A stretch of 64,000 bases of DNA from S015-6 sp964384945. GTDB taxonomy: Bacteria > Desulfobacterota > DSWW01. Made by a program: the position numbers and the translations under genes. The DNA lies in NCBI GenBank assembly GCA_964384945.1, contig CAYLMK010000001.1:418264-482263 (forward strand), written 5' to 3'. Shown here one piece after another: positions 8,585 through 17,848 of this stretch (position 1 is the first letter of the stretch; each line of letters begins with the position of its first letter). The notes beneath the pieces are model-generated. The model was not told the DNA's origin, did no database searches, and saw nothing but the letters and a program-made list of their open reading frames with translations.

Positions 8585-8878
8585 TCATGGACTGGAATCC
8601 GGTCTGTAAATGGCGAACCCTTTCCCCTCGGGCGTTGTCCGGAAATCGACGACCATGCCTTCCAACGCCCGGATCAGATCGGCTCCGATCAGCAGGATCT
8701 TGACACCATCTTCGCTCTCCACGATCTGGTCTTCCGGCTTTTCCTTGTCCCAGATCATCTTCCACTTGCCCGCTTTCTTGGGGGAAGGAATCAGGCGGAT
8801 CGTCTTCTCGGCATCCGTCCGCAGCCTGAGCAGCCTTGCCTTGAGTTTTTCCTTTGCAAATGCAGTCACGGTCAACAT
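8585..8878 (-). CDS. HesB/IscA-fold protein lacking cysteines
   Basis: 97 residues. MLTVTAFAKEKLKARLL followed by IRLIPSPKKAGKWKMIWDK and GVKILLIGADLIRALEGMVVDF matches the shape of A-type iron-sulfur carriers and HesB-like proteins. The whole protein contains no cysteine, so the three cluster ligands of IscA/ErpA are missing. It cannot be a standard Fe-S carrier; such Cys-less HesB homologues are of unknown role. AAAGGAGG lies 4 nt before the ATG, deciding the start. It is co-directional with khpA, with about 175 bp between them. Confidence 0.7.
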   Translation of the reverse strand: MLTVTAFAKEKLKARLLRLRTDAEKTIRLIPSPKKAGKWKMIWDKEKPEDQIVESEDGVKILLIGADLIRALEGMVVDFRTTPEGKGFAIYRPDSSP

Positions 8879-9161
8879 GGGGCCTCCTTTCGTAAGGAAA
8901 TCCAGGACTCCCGCCGGCGGACGCCGGAAGACGCAATCCCTCACGTTCAGGCGAACAGGGAGCGAAGAGCCTCGCCGCATCTGTCTTGCTCTTTTGCACT
9001 ATCAAGAAAAGACCGGCACAGAAGCCCACGCCGGCGATCTGATGTTCGAGGCTCTTCGATGTGAGGTGCCAAGTTCAGGATGGAATCAAGTCGGTACGAT
9101 CTATATCCTCTTCAGGATACGCCCCTTTCAGAAAACAAGTCAAACGGAAATCACGAAAGAC

Positions 9162-11240
9162 TCAGAAATCCGTCCAGGTTTCCTCTCTGCCGGAGAAGAA
9201 GGCCTTCGGGTCGTCGATCCACTGGCGCGGGTCGGTGGCGGCGGCATCCACGACCGGGAGGATCAGCCGCGAGGGGTGTCCTTCGTCGTGAAGGATCCAA
9301 TTCTCGGAAGGGACGAGGCTCGGGAGGAAGTGCGGATAATCGGTGACCGCCACATCGATCCGGATCTGGTGGCCGGCCAGGAATACGTTCGCTGCGGGCC
9401 ATATCTCGATCACGTATTCATAGGCCTCACCGCTCTCGGGCGGCACAGGGCTCGCATCCTCCGGGTACAGGAACGGATCATAGCCTTCTCCTGTCCAGTC
9501 CGGCCGGGCCGGGTCCGGGCGATGCGAGGCTGCGAGCCAACCGGAAGTGATGTTCCGCACACGGCCGTCCGGGAAGACATCGTTCAGGTTCACGGTCCAG
9601 TGCACGTCCCGCTGCTGCGCCCAGGGGATAAGAAGGGAAACATCGGTCCCGCTCGCCTCGGCCTGTTCGTACCAGATAGCGGGCGGGGCCTCGCAAGGGT
9701 CGCCGAAGTCCGATCGGGCCCAGAGCCGGAGCACGGACGGCCCCGTGACCTCCACATCCCGGTTCAGGGGCGCGGTCGAAAAGGTGAGCAGGTGCCTCTC
9801 GTTTTCCCGCTCGTCTTCCGCATGGGGCGGAGGCGAGAAATCGCCGCCGCCCCATCGGACTGCAGATCGGGACTTCTGCCCGGTGAAACGGGCGGGGTCC
9901 TGCCGCGGATCGTAGGAGATGCCGCTCGTCGAGACGCCCTCGGGCCACGGCCCCCCCGGACCCGCTTCCCGGGACCAGAGGAGGCTCCCGTTGTTGAGCG
10001 ACTCGTTCCGGTCGTGCTCCTGTCGTCGGCCGGAGAGGTAAAGGGTCTCGTAGCGCGCCCGCTCGAGCGGCCATTCCTTCTCCCTCCTCCACTGCTCGCG
10101 CCCGAGCACGTAGAGAATGACCGGCGCCGAGGGGTCCAGGATGTCGTAGTTCCGGTAGTCCGGGTCGTCGTCCGCCTTGAGGTGCCAGTCGAACCACCTC
10201 CGGTGAAGGAACTCCATGGGCAGCCCCGTCATGAAGGCGCCGGTTATGTGATACCAGGGGCCCACGATGATTCGCATCGGGCCCGCCCTTCCCCCTTCCC
10301 TCTCGATCCTTCGCTTCTCCTGTGTGATCCCGGCGAAGTTGAGCATGCTTCCCCGGGTGAAGATGTCCCACCAGCCGGCGGTCGTCAAGATCGGAATGCC
10401 GGCCGCCTCCTGCCAGCAGCTCATGGGGGAGCGTTCATCGAAGAAGGGGCTGTCCGTCGTCCGGCTCAGCCACGACAGGACCTCCGCCTCCTGCTCCTTG
10501 TGCTCTTTCAGGGCCTTCAACCCGGACAGGACGTCCTCGAGCACGTGGTCGCGCCTGGGCCTGGCGAGCTGTGTGGGCGGCAGCTTGAACGAGAGATCGA
10601 GGGTGGACCGGGCCCAGAACAACATGAACTCCTGTTCGAAGATCCCGCCCTGAAAGAAGATGTCCCGGTAGGTGTCCGCATGGACGACGCCCGGGAGGAT
10701 CGCCTTCAAATGCTCGGGCCTCCGGCCGGCCGCGAGCAGGGAGGTGATCCCCATGTAGCTCGGTCCGTACATGCCCACCTTCCCGTTGCTCCACGGCTGA
10801 TCCGGAATCCAGTGGTCGATGACCCACGCCACGTCGTCGATCTCCCTGCCGGAGAGCGACTCCCACCCCCCTTCCGAGGATCCGCTGCCCATCACGTCCA
10901 GGATCACCACCGCATAGCCGCTCGAAACGAGGGAGTTGAAGGCCAGGATCCGCACGAACTCTCTCCGGTAGGCGGTCGCGATGAGGAGCACGGGAAAGCG
11001 CTCGTCCGAGGCGGGCCGGACTACGTTCACGTAGAGCTTCCGCTCCTGCGGTTCGTCCGGGCGAACGATGGGGATCCCCTTCTCTTCGAGAACGGGGTAC
11101 GGCGTGGCCGGCTCCATCTGCGGCAGAGGGATCTTCCGGCTGCCTGCCGGCAGGCCCTCGTCTTGGGTCTCCGGGCCGCTGCCGCAGGAGAACAGGAGCA
11201 GGATTCCCGCAAGGGCACATCCGAACCTCTTCTTCCTCAT
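9162..11240 (-). CDS. CocE/NonD family hydrolase, predicted lipoprotein
   Basis: 692 residues. Residues 1-19 form a lipoprotein signal (basic N-terminus, hydrophobic core, LFSC lipobox with C19), so the enzyme is likely anchored to a membrane outside the cytoplasm. The alpha/beta-hydrolase domain has the nucleophile Ser161 in YGPSYMG and an upstream GSGSSEGGW loop. A C-terminal jelly-roll (from about residue 460, PLNRDVEVTGPSVLRLWARSD) completes the X-Pro dipeptidyl peptidase S15/CocE architecture. Family members hydrolyse esters, acylated compounds or peptides; the substrate here is unknown. The start at 11240 has GGAG upstream and is required for a proper signal peptide. Confidence 0.9.
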   Translation of the reverse strand: MRKKRFGCALAGILLLFSCGSGPETQDEGLPAGSRKIPLPQMEPATPYPVLEEKGIPIVRPDEPQERKLYVNVVRPASDERFPVLLIATAYRREFVRILAFNSLVSSGYAVVILDVMGSGSSEGGWESLSGREIDDVAWVIDHWIPDQPWSNGKVGMYGPSYMGITSLLAAGRRPEHLKAILPGVVHADTYRDIFFQGGIFEQEFMLFWARSTLDLSFKLPPTQLARPRRDHVLEDVLSGLKALKEHKEQEAEVLSWLSRTTDSPFFDERSPMSCWQEAAGIPILTTAGWWDIFTRGSMLNFAGITQEKRRIEREGGRAGPMRIIVGPWYHITGAFMTGLPMEFLHRRWFDWHLKADDDPDYRNYDILDPSAPVILYVLGREQWRREKEWPLERARYETLYLSGRRQEHDRNESLNNGSLLWSREAGPGGPWPEGVSTSGISYDPRQDPARFTGQKSRSAVRWGGGDFSPPPHAEDERENERHLLTFSTAPLNRDVEVTGPSVLRLWARSDFGDPCEAPPAIWYEQAEASGTDVSLLIPWAQQRDVHWTVNLNDVFPDGRVRNITSGWLAASHRPDPARPDWTGEGYDPFLYPEDASPVPPESGEAYEYVIEIWPAANVFLAGHQIRIDVAVTDYPHFLPSLVPSENWILHDEGHPSRLILPVVDAAATDPRQWIDDPKAFFSGREETWTDF

Positions 11241-11295
11241 CGGAATTTCTCCGCACCGTTTCCGCGCCACGGGCCGAGAGCACGTCGGACATGGT

Positions 11296-11324
11296 AGTAT
11301 CGACCGGGCGGCCATTTATTTCAA
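11296..11324 (-). promoter_or_regulatory. sigma-70-like promoter for the CocE-type lipoprotein
   Basis: On the minus strand TTGAAA (11324-11319) and GATACT (11301-11296) are separated by 17 bp, 55 bp before the ATG. Confidence 0.5.
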
Positions 11325-11374
11325 GCCGGAGGGGCTTCTCGCACGAGGGCCGGGCGGGTTCGCCGGGCACGGAA

Positions 11375-11404
11375 TTGACCGATTCGACCGGATAGGCTTA
11401 TGTT
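11375..11404 (+). promoter_or_regulatory. candidate promoter for the M23 protein gene
   Basis: TTGACC (11375-11380) and TATGTT (11399-11404), spacer 18 bp, about 50 bp upstream of the ATG. Confidence 0.4.
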
Positions 11405-11453
11405 GGTTTTCCAGCCTGAAGACCAGGGTGACGGGAGACGAAAAGAGCGGTAG

Positions 11454-12080
11454 ATGGCGTCGGACCGGTATCCTGAGAAAACGAAGGACTTCGCTGACGC
11501 CCTAGCGGACTGCAACGGGCTGCGCGGTGCCGGGTTCGTCCGATGGGCCTTCACCCCGGGAATGCTGTTCGCCGCCCCGGAGAAATGGTGGGGGGACCGG
11601 GGGCTGCGGCCCAGGCCGCACGAGGGAGTCGACCTGTGCCTGTACCTGGACGAGTCAGGCCGCATCTTCGCGCTCGACGCATCTGCACGGATCCCGGTGA
11701 TGCTCGACGGGACGGTGAGGAAGATCGAGAAGGACTATCTCGGACAATCCGTGTACGTGGACCACGCAGTCGATGACGGGGACGGGAGAAGCCTTTGGAC
11801 GATGTACGGACACACCGCGCCCCTGGACCACGTCCGCCCCGGGACAAGCGTTCGGCAAGGCGAGATCATCGCATCGCTGCCGGAAAAGAACAAAAAGGCC
11901 ACCGGCCCCCGGCCCCATCTTCATCTGACCATCGCATGGGTATACCCGGAACGAGCCCTTCGCGAACTCGGCTGGGAGACCCTGCACGACCGCGGGATCG
12001 CCCTCCTCATCGACCCTTTGCAAGCCATGGGCTGTCCCTATAGAATTCTGGATCCGGGCGTTTCGCCGGAATCGCTTTAG
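11454..12080 (+). CDS. M23/LytM-like peptidase-domain protein
   Basis: 208 residues. The M23 zinc signature can be traced: H56 and D60 in HEGVDL, then MYGHTAPLDHVRPGTSVRQGE (117-137) and HLHL (155-158). This is the layout of LytM/lysostaphin-type endopeptidases that cut peptidoglycan cross-links. There is no signal peptide at this start, which is unusual for a cell-wall enzyme. It may therefore act on another target or be exported unusually. Strand is divergent from the CocE lipoprotein gene. Confidence 0.83.
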   Translation: MASDRYPEKTKDFADALADCNGLRGAGFVRWAFTPGMLFAAPEKWWGDRGLRPRPHEGVDLCLYLDESGRIFALDASARIPVMLDGTVRKIEKDYLGQSVYVDHAVDDGDGRSLWTMYGHTAPLDHVRPGTSVRQGEIIASLPEKNKKATGPRPHLHLTIAWVYPERALRELGWETLHDRGIALLIDPLQAMGCPYRILDPGVSPESL

Positions 12081-12162
12081 GGCGCGGGAAGGGAAGGCAG
12101 GACCGCTCCCTGTCCGGCCGACGGCCGCAGAAGCCACTTTCACGAGCCTCCGGAGGCCCTTG

Positions 12163-12720
12163 GTGTCGTCGGAATCCTCAAGGCCCGAGCCCGAGTTCGT
12201 TGGGTACTTCCCGGGCGCGATCGGCCTGATCACCCATGCCCACGCCGTATACTATTATGAGCACTGGGGCTTTGACGTCACCTTCGAGACACAGGTCGGC
12301 AGGGAGCTGTCCGAGTTCGTGGCCCGCTTCCGGGAAGGCCGCGACGGACTTTGGGTCGCCCGGGTCAAGGGAGCGTTCGCAGGCTCGGCGGCGATCGACG
12401 GTCGGAATGCAGGCGAAGAGGGCGCCCGGCTGCGCTGGTTCATCGTGATGCCGCCCTTTCGGGGCGCGGGCCTGGGCAAGATCCTGCTCGGCCGGGCGGT
12501 CGCGTTCTGCCGGCAGAGGAGCTACCCCGGGGTCTACCTGTGGACCTTCCAGGGGCTGGACGCGGCCCGCGCCCTGTACGAGCGCCAAGGGTTTCGCCTC
12601 TGCGAAGAACACAAAGTCGATCAGTGGGGCCGCCGGATCACCGAGCAGAGGTTCGAACTGCGCTTCGGACGGCAGGCGGCCTATGAAATCAACGGTTCCC
12701 CCTCAGGCAAAAGACGATAG
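12163..12720 (+). CDS. GNAT-family N-acetyltransferase
   Basis: 185 residues. The acetyl-CoA-binding motif A is RWFIVMPPFRGAGLGKILLGRAVAF (about 91-115), with the pyrophosphate loop RGAGLG. The ARALYERQGF stretch is motif B. The N-terminal region GYFPGAIGLITHAHAVYYYEHWGFD resembles the GNAT half found in MarR-GNAT fusions, but no MarR domain is attached. GTG at 12163 is preferred over TTG at 12160 because GGAGG then lies 6 nt away. It ends 8 bp before the aminotransferase, so they probably form one operon. Substrate unknown. Confidence 0.85.
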   Translation: MSSESSRPEPEFVGYFPGAIGLITHAHAVYYYEHWGFDVTFETQVGRELSEFVARFREGRDGLWVARVKGAFAGSAAIDGRNAGEEGARLRWFIVMPPFRGAGLGKILLGRAVAFCRQRSYPGVYLWTFQGLDAARALYERQGFRLCEEHKVDQWGRRITEQRFELRFGRQAAYEINGSPSGKRR

Positions 12721-12728
12721 GAGAGGTC

Positions 12729-14108
12729 ATGGTTTCGAGAAGGTCCCTGGCCGATCTGGACAAGGCACATCTGATTCATCCGCTGACTCACCCGAGGCAC
12801 TTTGAAACCCACCATCCGCCCCGCATCGTGGTGGAGGGCAAGGGGGTGAGGATCCGGGACTCGGAGGGCCGGGAAATCCTGGACGGCTTCTCCGGGCTCT
12901 GGTGCGTGGCCGTGGGGCACAATCATCCCAGGATCATCGAGGCCGTCACACGGCAGATGAACAAGTTAAGCTACTTCACCTCCTTCCACGGAGTTTCGAC
13001 ACCTCCCTCCATCGAGCTTGCCGCGAGGCTCGCCGGCCTTTTCGATCCCGCGCACAAACTTACGCGGGCCTGGTTCACCTGCGGAGGCTCGGAGTCCAAC
13101 GAGACGAACATCAAGATGGCCCGGCTTTACTGGGCCCTGATGGGCAAGAGCGAGAAGAACAAGATCCTCTCCCGAAGGTATTCCTACCACGGCATGGGGC
13201 TGGCCACCACGGCGGCCACGGGCATCTTCCCCTTTCACTTCAATATCGACCCACTGCCGGGTGGCTTCGTCAAGGCGGCGGCACCTTACTGCTATCAGTG
13301 TGAGTTCGATCTCACCTATCCGGCCTGCGATCTCGCGTGCGTCCGGGACATCGAGGAGACGATCCGGGAGGAGGGCCCGGAGACGATCGCGGCCTTCGTC
13401 GCGGAGCCGGTGATCGGATCCGGCGGCGTCATCCCGCCCCCGGACACCTACTTTCCACGCATTCGCGAGCTCTGCGACCGGTACGAAATTCTCCTGATCC
13501 TGGATGAGGTCATCACCGGCTTCGGCCGGACCGGCGCCATGTTCGCCCACGAGCACTGGGGAGGCATCCGCCCGGACATGCTCAGCCTGGCCAAGGGGAT
13601 CAGCTCGGGCCACATCCCGCTGGGCGCCTGCGTGATGCGCTCCGACCTGTACGACGCAATCGGCGAGCGTCAGGACGACAGGCTGCCCCTGATGCACGGC
13701 TTCACCTACATGAACCACCCCGTCGCGTGCGCCGCGGGGCTCGCCAACATCGAGGTCATCGAGGAGGAGGGCCTGGTCCGGAAGGCCCGGGAGAACGGAG
13801 CGTATTTGCTGGAAGGGCTCCGGACGCTCGCCCGCCACGATTCCGTGGGAGACGTGCGGGGCATGGGCATGCTGGCCGCGATCGAGTTTGTGGCGGACAA
13901 GCAAACCAAGATGCCGATCCAGCCCGAGAACTCGGCCCCGGAGACGGTGGCCGACCTGTGCTGGGAGAAGGGCCTGTTCATCCGATCCTCCACGATGGAG
14001 ACCGTCTGCATCGCGCCGGCCCTGATCATGGACAGGCCCGACATCGACCGGATCGTGGACACCCTCGACGCATCCATCCGGGAAATGGAGAAGAAGCTGC
14101 TTAAGTAG
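12729..14108 (+). CDS. class III PLP-dependent aminotransferase (omega-amino acid or polyamine type)
   Basis: 459 residues, fold-type I. PLP features: FTCGGSESNETNIK (116-129) for phosphate binding, LLILDEVITGFGRTG (255-269) with D259 contacting the ring nitrogen, and MLSLAKGISSGHIPLG with Schiff-base lysine K289. Such enzymes transfer the distal amino group of beta-alanine, putrescine or similar amines to pyruvate or 2-oxoglutarate. It is followed by a DapA-like lyase and a zinc dehydrogenase, suggesting a catabolic run. Starts 8 bp after the acetyltransferase stop. Confidence 0.93.
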   Translation: MVSRRSLADLDKAHLIHPLTHPRHFETHHPPRIVVEGKGVRIRDSEGREILDGFSGLWCVAVGHNHPRIIEAVTRQMNKLSYFTSFHGVSTPPSIELAARLAGLFDPAHKLTRAWFTCGGSESNETNIKMARLYWALMGKSEKNKILSRRYSYHGMGLATTAATGIFPFHFNIDPLPGGFVKAAAPYCYQCEFDLTYPACDLACVRDIEETIREEGPETIAAFVAEPVIGSGGVIPPPDTYFPRIRELCDRYEILLILDEVITGFGRTGAMFAHEHWGGIRPDMLSLAKGISSGHIPLGACVMRSDLYDAIGERQDDRLPLMHGFTYMNHPVACAAGLANIEVIEEEGLVRKARENGAYLLEGLRTLARHDSVGDVRGMGMLAAIEFVADKQTKMPIQPENSAPETVADLCWEKGLFIRSSTMETVCIAPALIMDRPDIDRIVDTLDASIREMEKKLLK

Positions 14109-14110
14109 AA

Positions 14111-14148
14111 GGCCCGGCAGGGGGAAACAGCCACGGAGTTGCCGGGCC
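14111..14148 (+). other. intergenic hairpin between aminotransferase and DapA-like gene
   Basis: GGCCCGGCA (14111-14119) pairs perfectly with TGCCGGGCC (14140-14148) around a 20-nt loop, just after the aminotransferase stop. There is no U-run, so it is not a classic terminator. It may stabilise or separate the two messages. Confidence 0.4.
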
Positions 14149-14178
14149 CTCAACCGCGCAGAGGAGAGGATCCCTGTC

Positions 14179-15078
14179 ATGGAACGGAGATTTCAAGGCG
14201 TGTACCCCGTGGTGCTGACCCCGCTGACAGCCGCAGGCGCCGTCGACGCGGCGGCACTGGAAGAGATCGTGGACTTTCTGATCGGAAAGGGCGTTCACGG
14301 GCTGCTGATCCTGGGCAGCAACGGCGAATCGCCCTTCCTGACGGATGCCGAAAGGAGGCAGGTCGTCACGGCCGCCGTGGGGGCGTGCGGGGGGCGCGTG
14401 CCGGTCATGGTCGGAACCGCCTACATGGGCACGGACCCGACGATCGAGTTCGGGGCCTTTGCCCGCAAGGCGGGCGCGGACGCCCTGCTCTCCGCCCTGC
14501 CCGTCTATTACCCCCTCGAAGAGGAGGACGTCTACCGTCATTATCGGGCCCTCTCGGAACGGCTCGACATGCCGATCTTCTATTACAATTTCCCCATGGC
14601 CACGCACCTGACGCTCACCCCGCAGCAGATCCACCGCCTCTCGACGATTCCGAACATACGGGGCGTCAAGGAGTCGATCGCCGACCTGGCCGAGTTGGCG
14701 GCACTGGTCGATCTGACACGGGGCACGGCCTTCGATGTCCACACCGGCACCTCCATGAACTTTTTTTACGCCCTGCAGGGCGGCGCACACGGGGTCATCT
14801 GCCCCCTGGCCAACCTGGTGCCCGAGACGCTCGTTTCCCTTTGGAATGCCTTTCAGGAGGGAGACCTGAAGAGGGCGGAGGCCCTCCAGTTCAGCTTTCC
14901 CGAACTCGTCACCCTCTTCGTGAGTTCGATGCGGCCCCACGCCCTGCTCAAGGAGGCCATGCGGCTTCTGGGGCACAAGATGACGGCGGTCGTGAAGGGC
15001 CCCCTGCCTCAACCGACCGATGCAGACCGGCGGTTCGTTCGCGAGAGGCTGGTCAAGGCAGGCATGATCCCAGGCTGA
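14179..15078 (+). CDS. dihydrodipicolinate synthase/N-acetylneuraminate lyase family protein
   Basis: 299 residues, class I aldolase TIM barrel. GSNGE (46-50) is the substrate-carboxylate loop. Tyr136 in YYNFP and Lys164 in GVKES are the catalytic pair, with the lysine forming a Schiff base with a 2-oxo acid. The organism's own lysine-pathway dapA usually sits elsewhere. Here, beside an aminotransferase and dehydrogenase, a catabolic 2-keto-deoxy-acid aldolase or related role is more likely (inference). GGAG stands upstream of the ATG. Confidence 0.9.
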   Translation: MERRFQGVYPVVLTPLTAAGAVDAAALEEIVDFLIGKGVHGLLILGSNGESPFLTDAERRQVVTAAVGACGGRVPVMVGTAYMGTDPTIEFGAFARKAGADALLSALPVYYPLEEEDVYRHYRALSERLDMPIFYYNFPMATHLTLTPQQIHRLSTIPNIRGVKESIADLAELAALVDLTRGTAFDVHTGTSMNFFYALQGGAHGVICPLANLVPETLVSLWNAFQEGDLKRAEALQFSFPELVTLFVSSMRPHALLKEAMRLLGHKMTAVVKGPLPQPTDADRRFVRERLVKAGMIPG

Positions 15079-15104
15079 AGAGGGTCGCCTTTGAGGATGC
15101 AGGC

Positions 15105-16337
15105 ATGAAGGCGCTCGTATTCGAGATGAGCCTTCCCAGGATGGCCGCGGCCAGGGTGCTGGGAGCCCTCTCCACCCGGGCCTATGTGGGACGGTTCTCG
15201 AGCTTGCGCTACCGGGAGATCCCGGAGCCGGTGCTGCCCGCCGACGACTGGGTCGTGATCCGGACCCGGTACTGCGGGATTTGCGGCAGCGACTACAAGC
15301 AGGCCTTCATGGACGGGAACATCGACAACCCGATGACCTCCCTCATCAGCTTCCCTCAGGTCCTCGGGCACGAGGTGGTCGGGACCGTTGAGAAGGTCGG
15401 CCCGGCCGTCCGGGAGAGGACGGTGGGGGAACGGGTCGTGCTCAACCCCTGGCTCTCCTGCGGGCCCAGGGGGTTCAAGCAGGCGTGCCCGTCCTGCGCC
15501 GAGGGGAACTTCTCGCGCTGCTACAACTTCCACCGGGGCCTGCTCCCGCCCGGGATCCACACGGGAAACTCGAGCGCGGCCACCGGCGGCTTCGCCGAGT
15601 TCGTTCCCGCCCACGAATCCATGTGCGTTCCGATCCCGGACGGCATGCGTTTCGAGGAGGCGGTTCTCGCGGATCCCTACAGCGTCTCACTCCACGCAAT
15701 TCTGAACTTTCCTCCTCCGGAAAGGGGAACCGTTCTGGTATACGGTTGCGGGACGCTGGGGCTTCTGAGCATCGCGATCCTGCGAACCCTCTACCCGGCG
15801 GTCCGAATCCTGGCCGTCTACCGTTTCGACCACCAGCGTGAACTCGCCCTACGCTTCGGCGCAGAGCAAGCCATTGCCTGGAGGCCCCCTGAGAAGCTCA
15901 TTTCTGCGGTTGCCTCGCTGACCGGCGCGGAGCTGCTCACGCCCCGGTTCGGGAAACCCATGCTGAACGGCGGCGTGCAGGCCGTCTTCGATTCCGTGGG
16001 CGGGGCCGAGACGCTGGAGGTGGGCGTGCGCGTTTGCGACTGGCGCGCGAAGATCGTGGTGACGGGCGTGGCCACGCCCAGACGGTTCGAGTGGACCCCC
16101 CTTTACTTCAAAGAGATATCGATCGTGGGCTCAAACGCCTTCGGGTTCGAGCCTTACGGCGGGAAGCGGAGCCACGCCTTCGAAATCTATTTCGACCTGA
16201 TCCGGTCGCGCGGCGTGGACGTCACCGCTATCCTGACGCACCGCTTCCGACTGAATCAGTACGCAGAGGCCCTGCTCGCCTGCCGCCATCAGGGAAGGAG
16301 CCGGGCCGTGAAGGTGCTCTTCGAATACCCGGAATGA
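15105..16337 (+). CDS. zinc-dependent medium-chain alcohol/polyol dehydrogenase
   Basis: 410 residues, MDR superfamily. Catalytic zinc site: C57 in YCGICGSD and the GHE motif (88-90). A Cys-rich lobe (LSCGPRGFKQACPSCAEGNFSRC, roughly 120-145 in shortened form) provides structural zinc ligands. The Rossmann motif is VYGCGTLGLLSI. The start MKALVFEM at 15105 is the conserved beginning of this family. It follows the DapA-like lyase by 26 bp and precedes the nitroreductase by 37 bp, so one operon is likely. Longer than usual because of an N-terminal insert and an expanded zinc lobe. Substrate unknown. Confidence 0.9.
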   Translation: MKALVFEMSLPRMAAARVLGALSTRAYVGRFSSLRYREIPEPVLPADDWVVIRTRYCGICGSDYKQAFMDGNIDNPMTSLISFPQVLGHEVVGTVEKVGPAVRERTVGERVVLNPWLSCGPRGFKQACPSCAEGNFSRCYNFHRGLLPPGIHTGNSSAATGGFAEFVPAHESMCVPIPDGMRFEEAVLADPYSVSLHAILNFPPPERGTVLVYGCGTLGLLSIAILRTLYPAVRILAVYRFDHQRELALRFGAEQAIAWRPPEKLISAVASLTGAELLTPRFGKPMLNGGVQAVFDSVGGAETLEVGVRVCDWRAKIVVTGVATPRRFEWTPLYFKEISIVGSNAFGFEPYGGKRSHAFEIYFDLIRSRGVDVTAILTHRFRLNQYAEALLACRHQGRSRAVKVLFEYPE

Positions 16338-16374
16338 GGAAACCCTCGAGACGAACACCCCAGGGAGAAAAAGG

Positions 16375-16947
16375 ATGGAAACGCAATTCCTTGATCTGCT
16401 GAGAAGACGGTCGGCGTACCGGGCCATCGCGCCACGGCCCGTGGAAAAGGAGAGGATTCAGGCCATGCTCGAGGCCGCCCAGCTCTCGGCCTCGTGCATG
16501 AACAACCAGCCCTGGCGGTTCCTCGTTCTGAACGATCCGGCGGCCCTGGAAAAGGGGAGAAAGGCCCTCGCCGACGGCAACTACTGGGCGAGGACGGCGC
16601 CCGTGCTCCTCGTCGGCTTCTCGCGGGCGGACCTGGACTGCCGTCCTGCGGACGGAAGGGAGTATTTCCTGTTCGACCTGGGGATGGCCGCACAGAACCT
16701 CATGCTCCAGGCCGCCGAACTCGGCTTGGTGGCTCGCCCCATGGCGGGGTTCCGTCCGGCCGTGATCCGGGAAGAATTCCGGATTCCGGAGGTATACACG
16801 ATACTCGTCGTGATCGCGGTGGGATACGAGGGGGACCTGTCAACGCTCCAGGAGCACCATCAGAAGGTTTCGGTCGCGCCCAGGACCCGCAAGCCCCTCG
16901 GGGACAATTTCTTCTTCAATCAATTCTCGGAGGCCACAAAAGGGTAG
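16375..16947 (+). CDS. nitroreductase-family FMN protein
   Basis: 190 residues. The N-terminal LLRRRSAYRAIAPRPVEKERI and SCMNNQPWRFLVL motifs match FMN-binding nitroreductases; the RRS and NNQPWRF segments contact FMN. FLFDLGMAAQNLMLQAAELGL is the central helix. Proteins of this family reduce nitro, quinone or enone groups using NAD(P)H, and some act on acyl-CoA-like substrates. It ends the co-directional run that begins with the acetyltransferase and is convergent with the ECF sigma gene. Confidence 0.9.
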   Translation: METQFLDLLRRRSAYRAIAPRPVEKERIQAMLEAAQLSASCMNNQPWRFLVLNDPAALEKGRKALADGNYWARTAPVLLVGFSRADLDCRPADGREYFLFDLGMAAQNLMLQAAELGLVARPMAGFRPAVIREEFRIPEVYTILVVIAVGYEGDLSTLQEHHQKVSVAPRTRKPLGDNFFFNQFSEATKG

Positions 16948-17028
16948 TCGGTCCCGAGATTCGTTCGATCCCGTCCGCTCCCTCGCAACCTGCGCAATCC
17001 GTCCGACCGTATTCACTCGGATGGGAAG

Positions 17029-17691
17029 TCAGTTGCCGTCCAGGTAGCGCTTCAGTTCCTCCTTGATGAAGAAGCGCCCCCTGTGCAGCCTCGACTTGAT
17101 GGCGGCCGGCGTGGTCTTCAGGATCCGGCTCGTCTCCTTGATCGAGTATCCCTGCAGGTCGCGCAGAGAGAAGACGTTCCGGTAGATCTCGGGAAGGCTG
17201 TCCACGATCTCATTGATCTTCCCGTAAAGTTCCTTGACCATGAGCAGATCGCCTTGAGAGCGGGTCTGGCCGTCGAACCGAAGCATGTTTTCGTCCTGCC
17301 CCAGGAAAGGCCCCACGCTCTCGAGAGGAACCATGAACTTGGCGTGCCGCTGACTTCGGCGCTTCATCAGGGCGGCGTTCACCGTAATCCGATACAGCCA
17401 GGTGGCAAGGGTGGACCGCTCCTCGAACCTGTCGATCTTCTTTATGGTCGTTATGTATACGTCCTGAAGGACCTCTTCGGCGTCCTGGTGATTGTTGCAG
17501 ATCCGGTAGGCAACCGAGTAAAGTTTGTCATGGTACCGGGCCTTGATTCGTTCCAGTCCTTCCGGGTCCCCTTCCTTCAGAAGGTGAAGCGTGAGTTCCT
17601 CCCCGGTCATGCCTCTCTGTGTTGCCGGCGACACCTCGGATCCCTGAAAACCGTCTCTGGTCTCCGCTTGTTGTATCGTATGCCCTTGCAT
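17029..17691 (-). CDS. ECF-type RNA polymerase sigma factor
   Basis: 220 residues. Region 2 reads YRICNNHQDAEEVLQDVYI followed by STLATWLYRITVNAALMKRR, the -10 recognition helix. Region 4 ends with LQGYSIKETSRILKTTPAAIKSRLHRGR, the -35-binding helix-turn-helix. The N-terminal 35 residues are an extra tail. No anti-sigma gene is adjacent, so how it is held inactive is not visible. The start at 17691 has GGGGGA about 7 nt upstream; an in-frame TTG two codons earlier is also possible. Next on the same strand, upstream, is a single-domain response regulator. Confidence 0.92.
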   Translation of the reverse strand: MQGHTIQQAETRDGFQGSEVSPATQRGMTGEELTLHLLKEGDPEGLERIKARYHDKLYSVAYRICNNHQDAEEVLQDVYITTIKKIDRFEERSTLATWLYRITVNAALMKRRSQRHAKFMVPLESVGPFLGQDENMLRFDGQTRSQGDLLMVKELYGKINEIVDSLPEIYRNVFSLRDLQGYSIKETSRILKTTPAAIKSRLHRGRFFIKEELKRYLDGN

Positions 17692-17848
17692 GGCCAATCC
17701 CCCTTTTGATCCTTCCGTGTCGAAACCCTACGTCGCTTTCCTTTCGTGTGAGCGATAGCTTACGCATTCCTCCGCCCGAGTGAATCGGGTGAAGACCGTA
17801 TTCTCGAAGGTAGGGGGGCTGTATTTTGAGGGGGAGGCGGGGGAATAC

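Noticed and set aside
8610..11297. Very long plus-strand frame opposite the HesB-like and CocE genes
   Set aside because: It is a GC-rich antisense frame with no family features, and the minus-strand genes have signal peptide, active site and ribosome sites.
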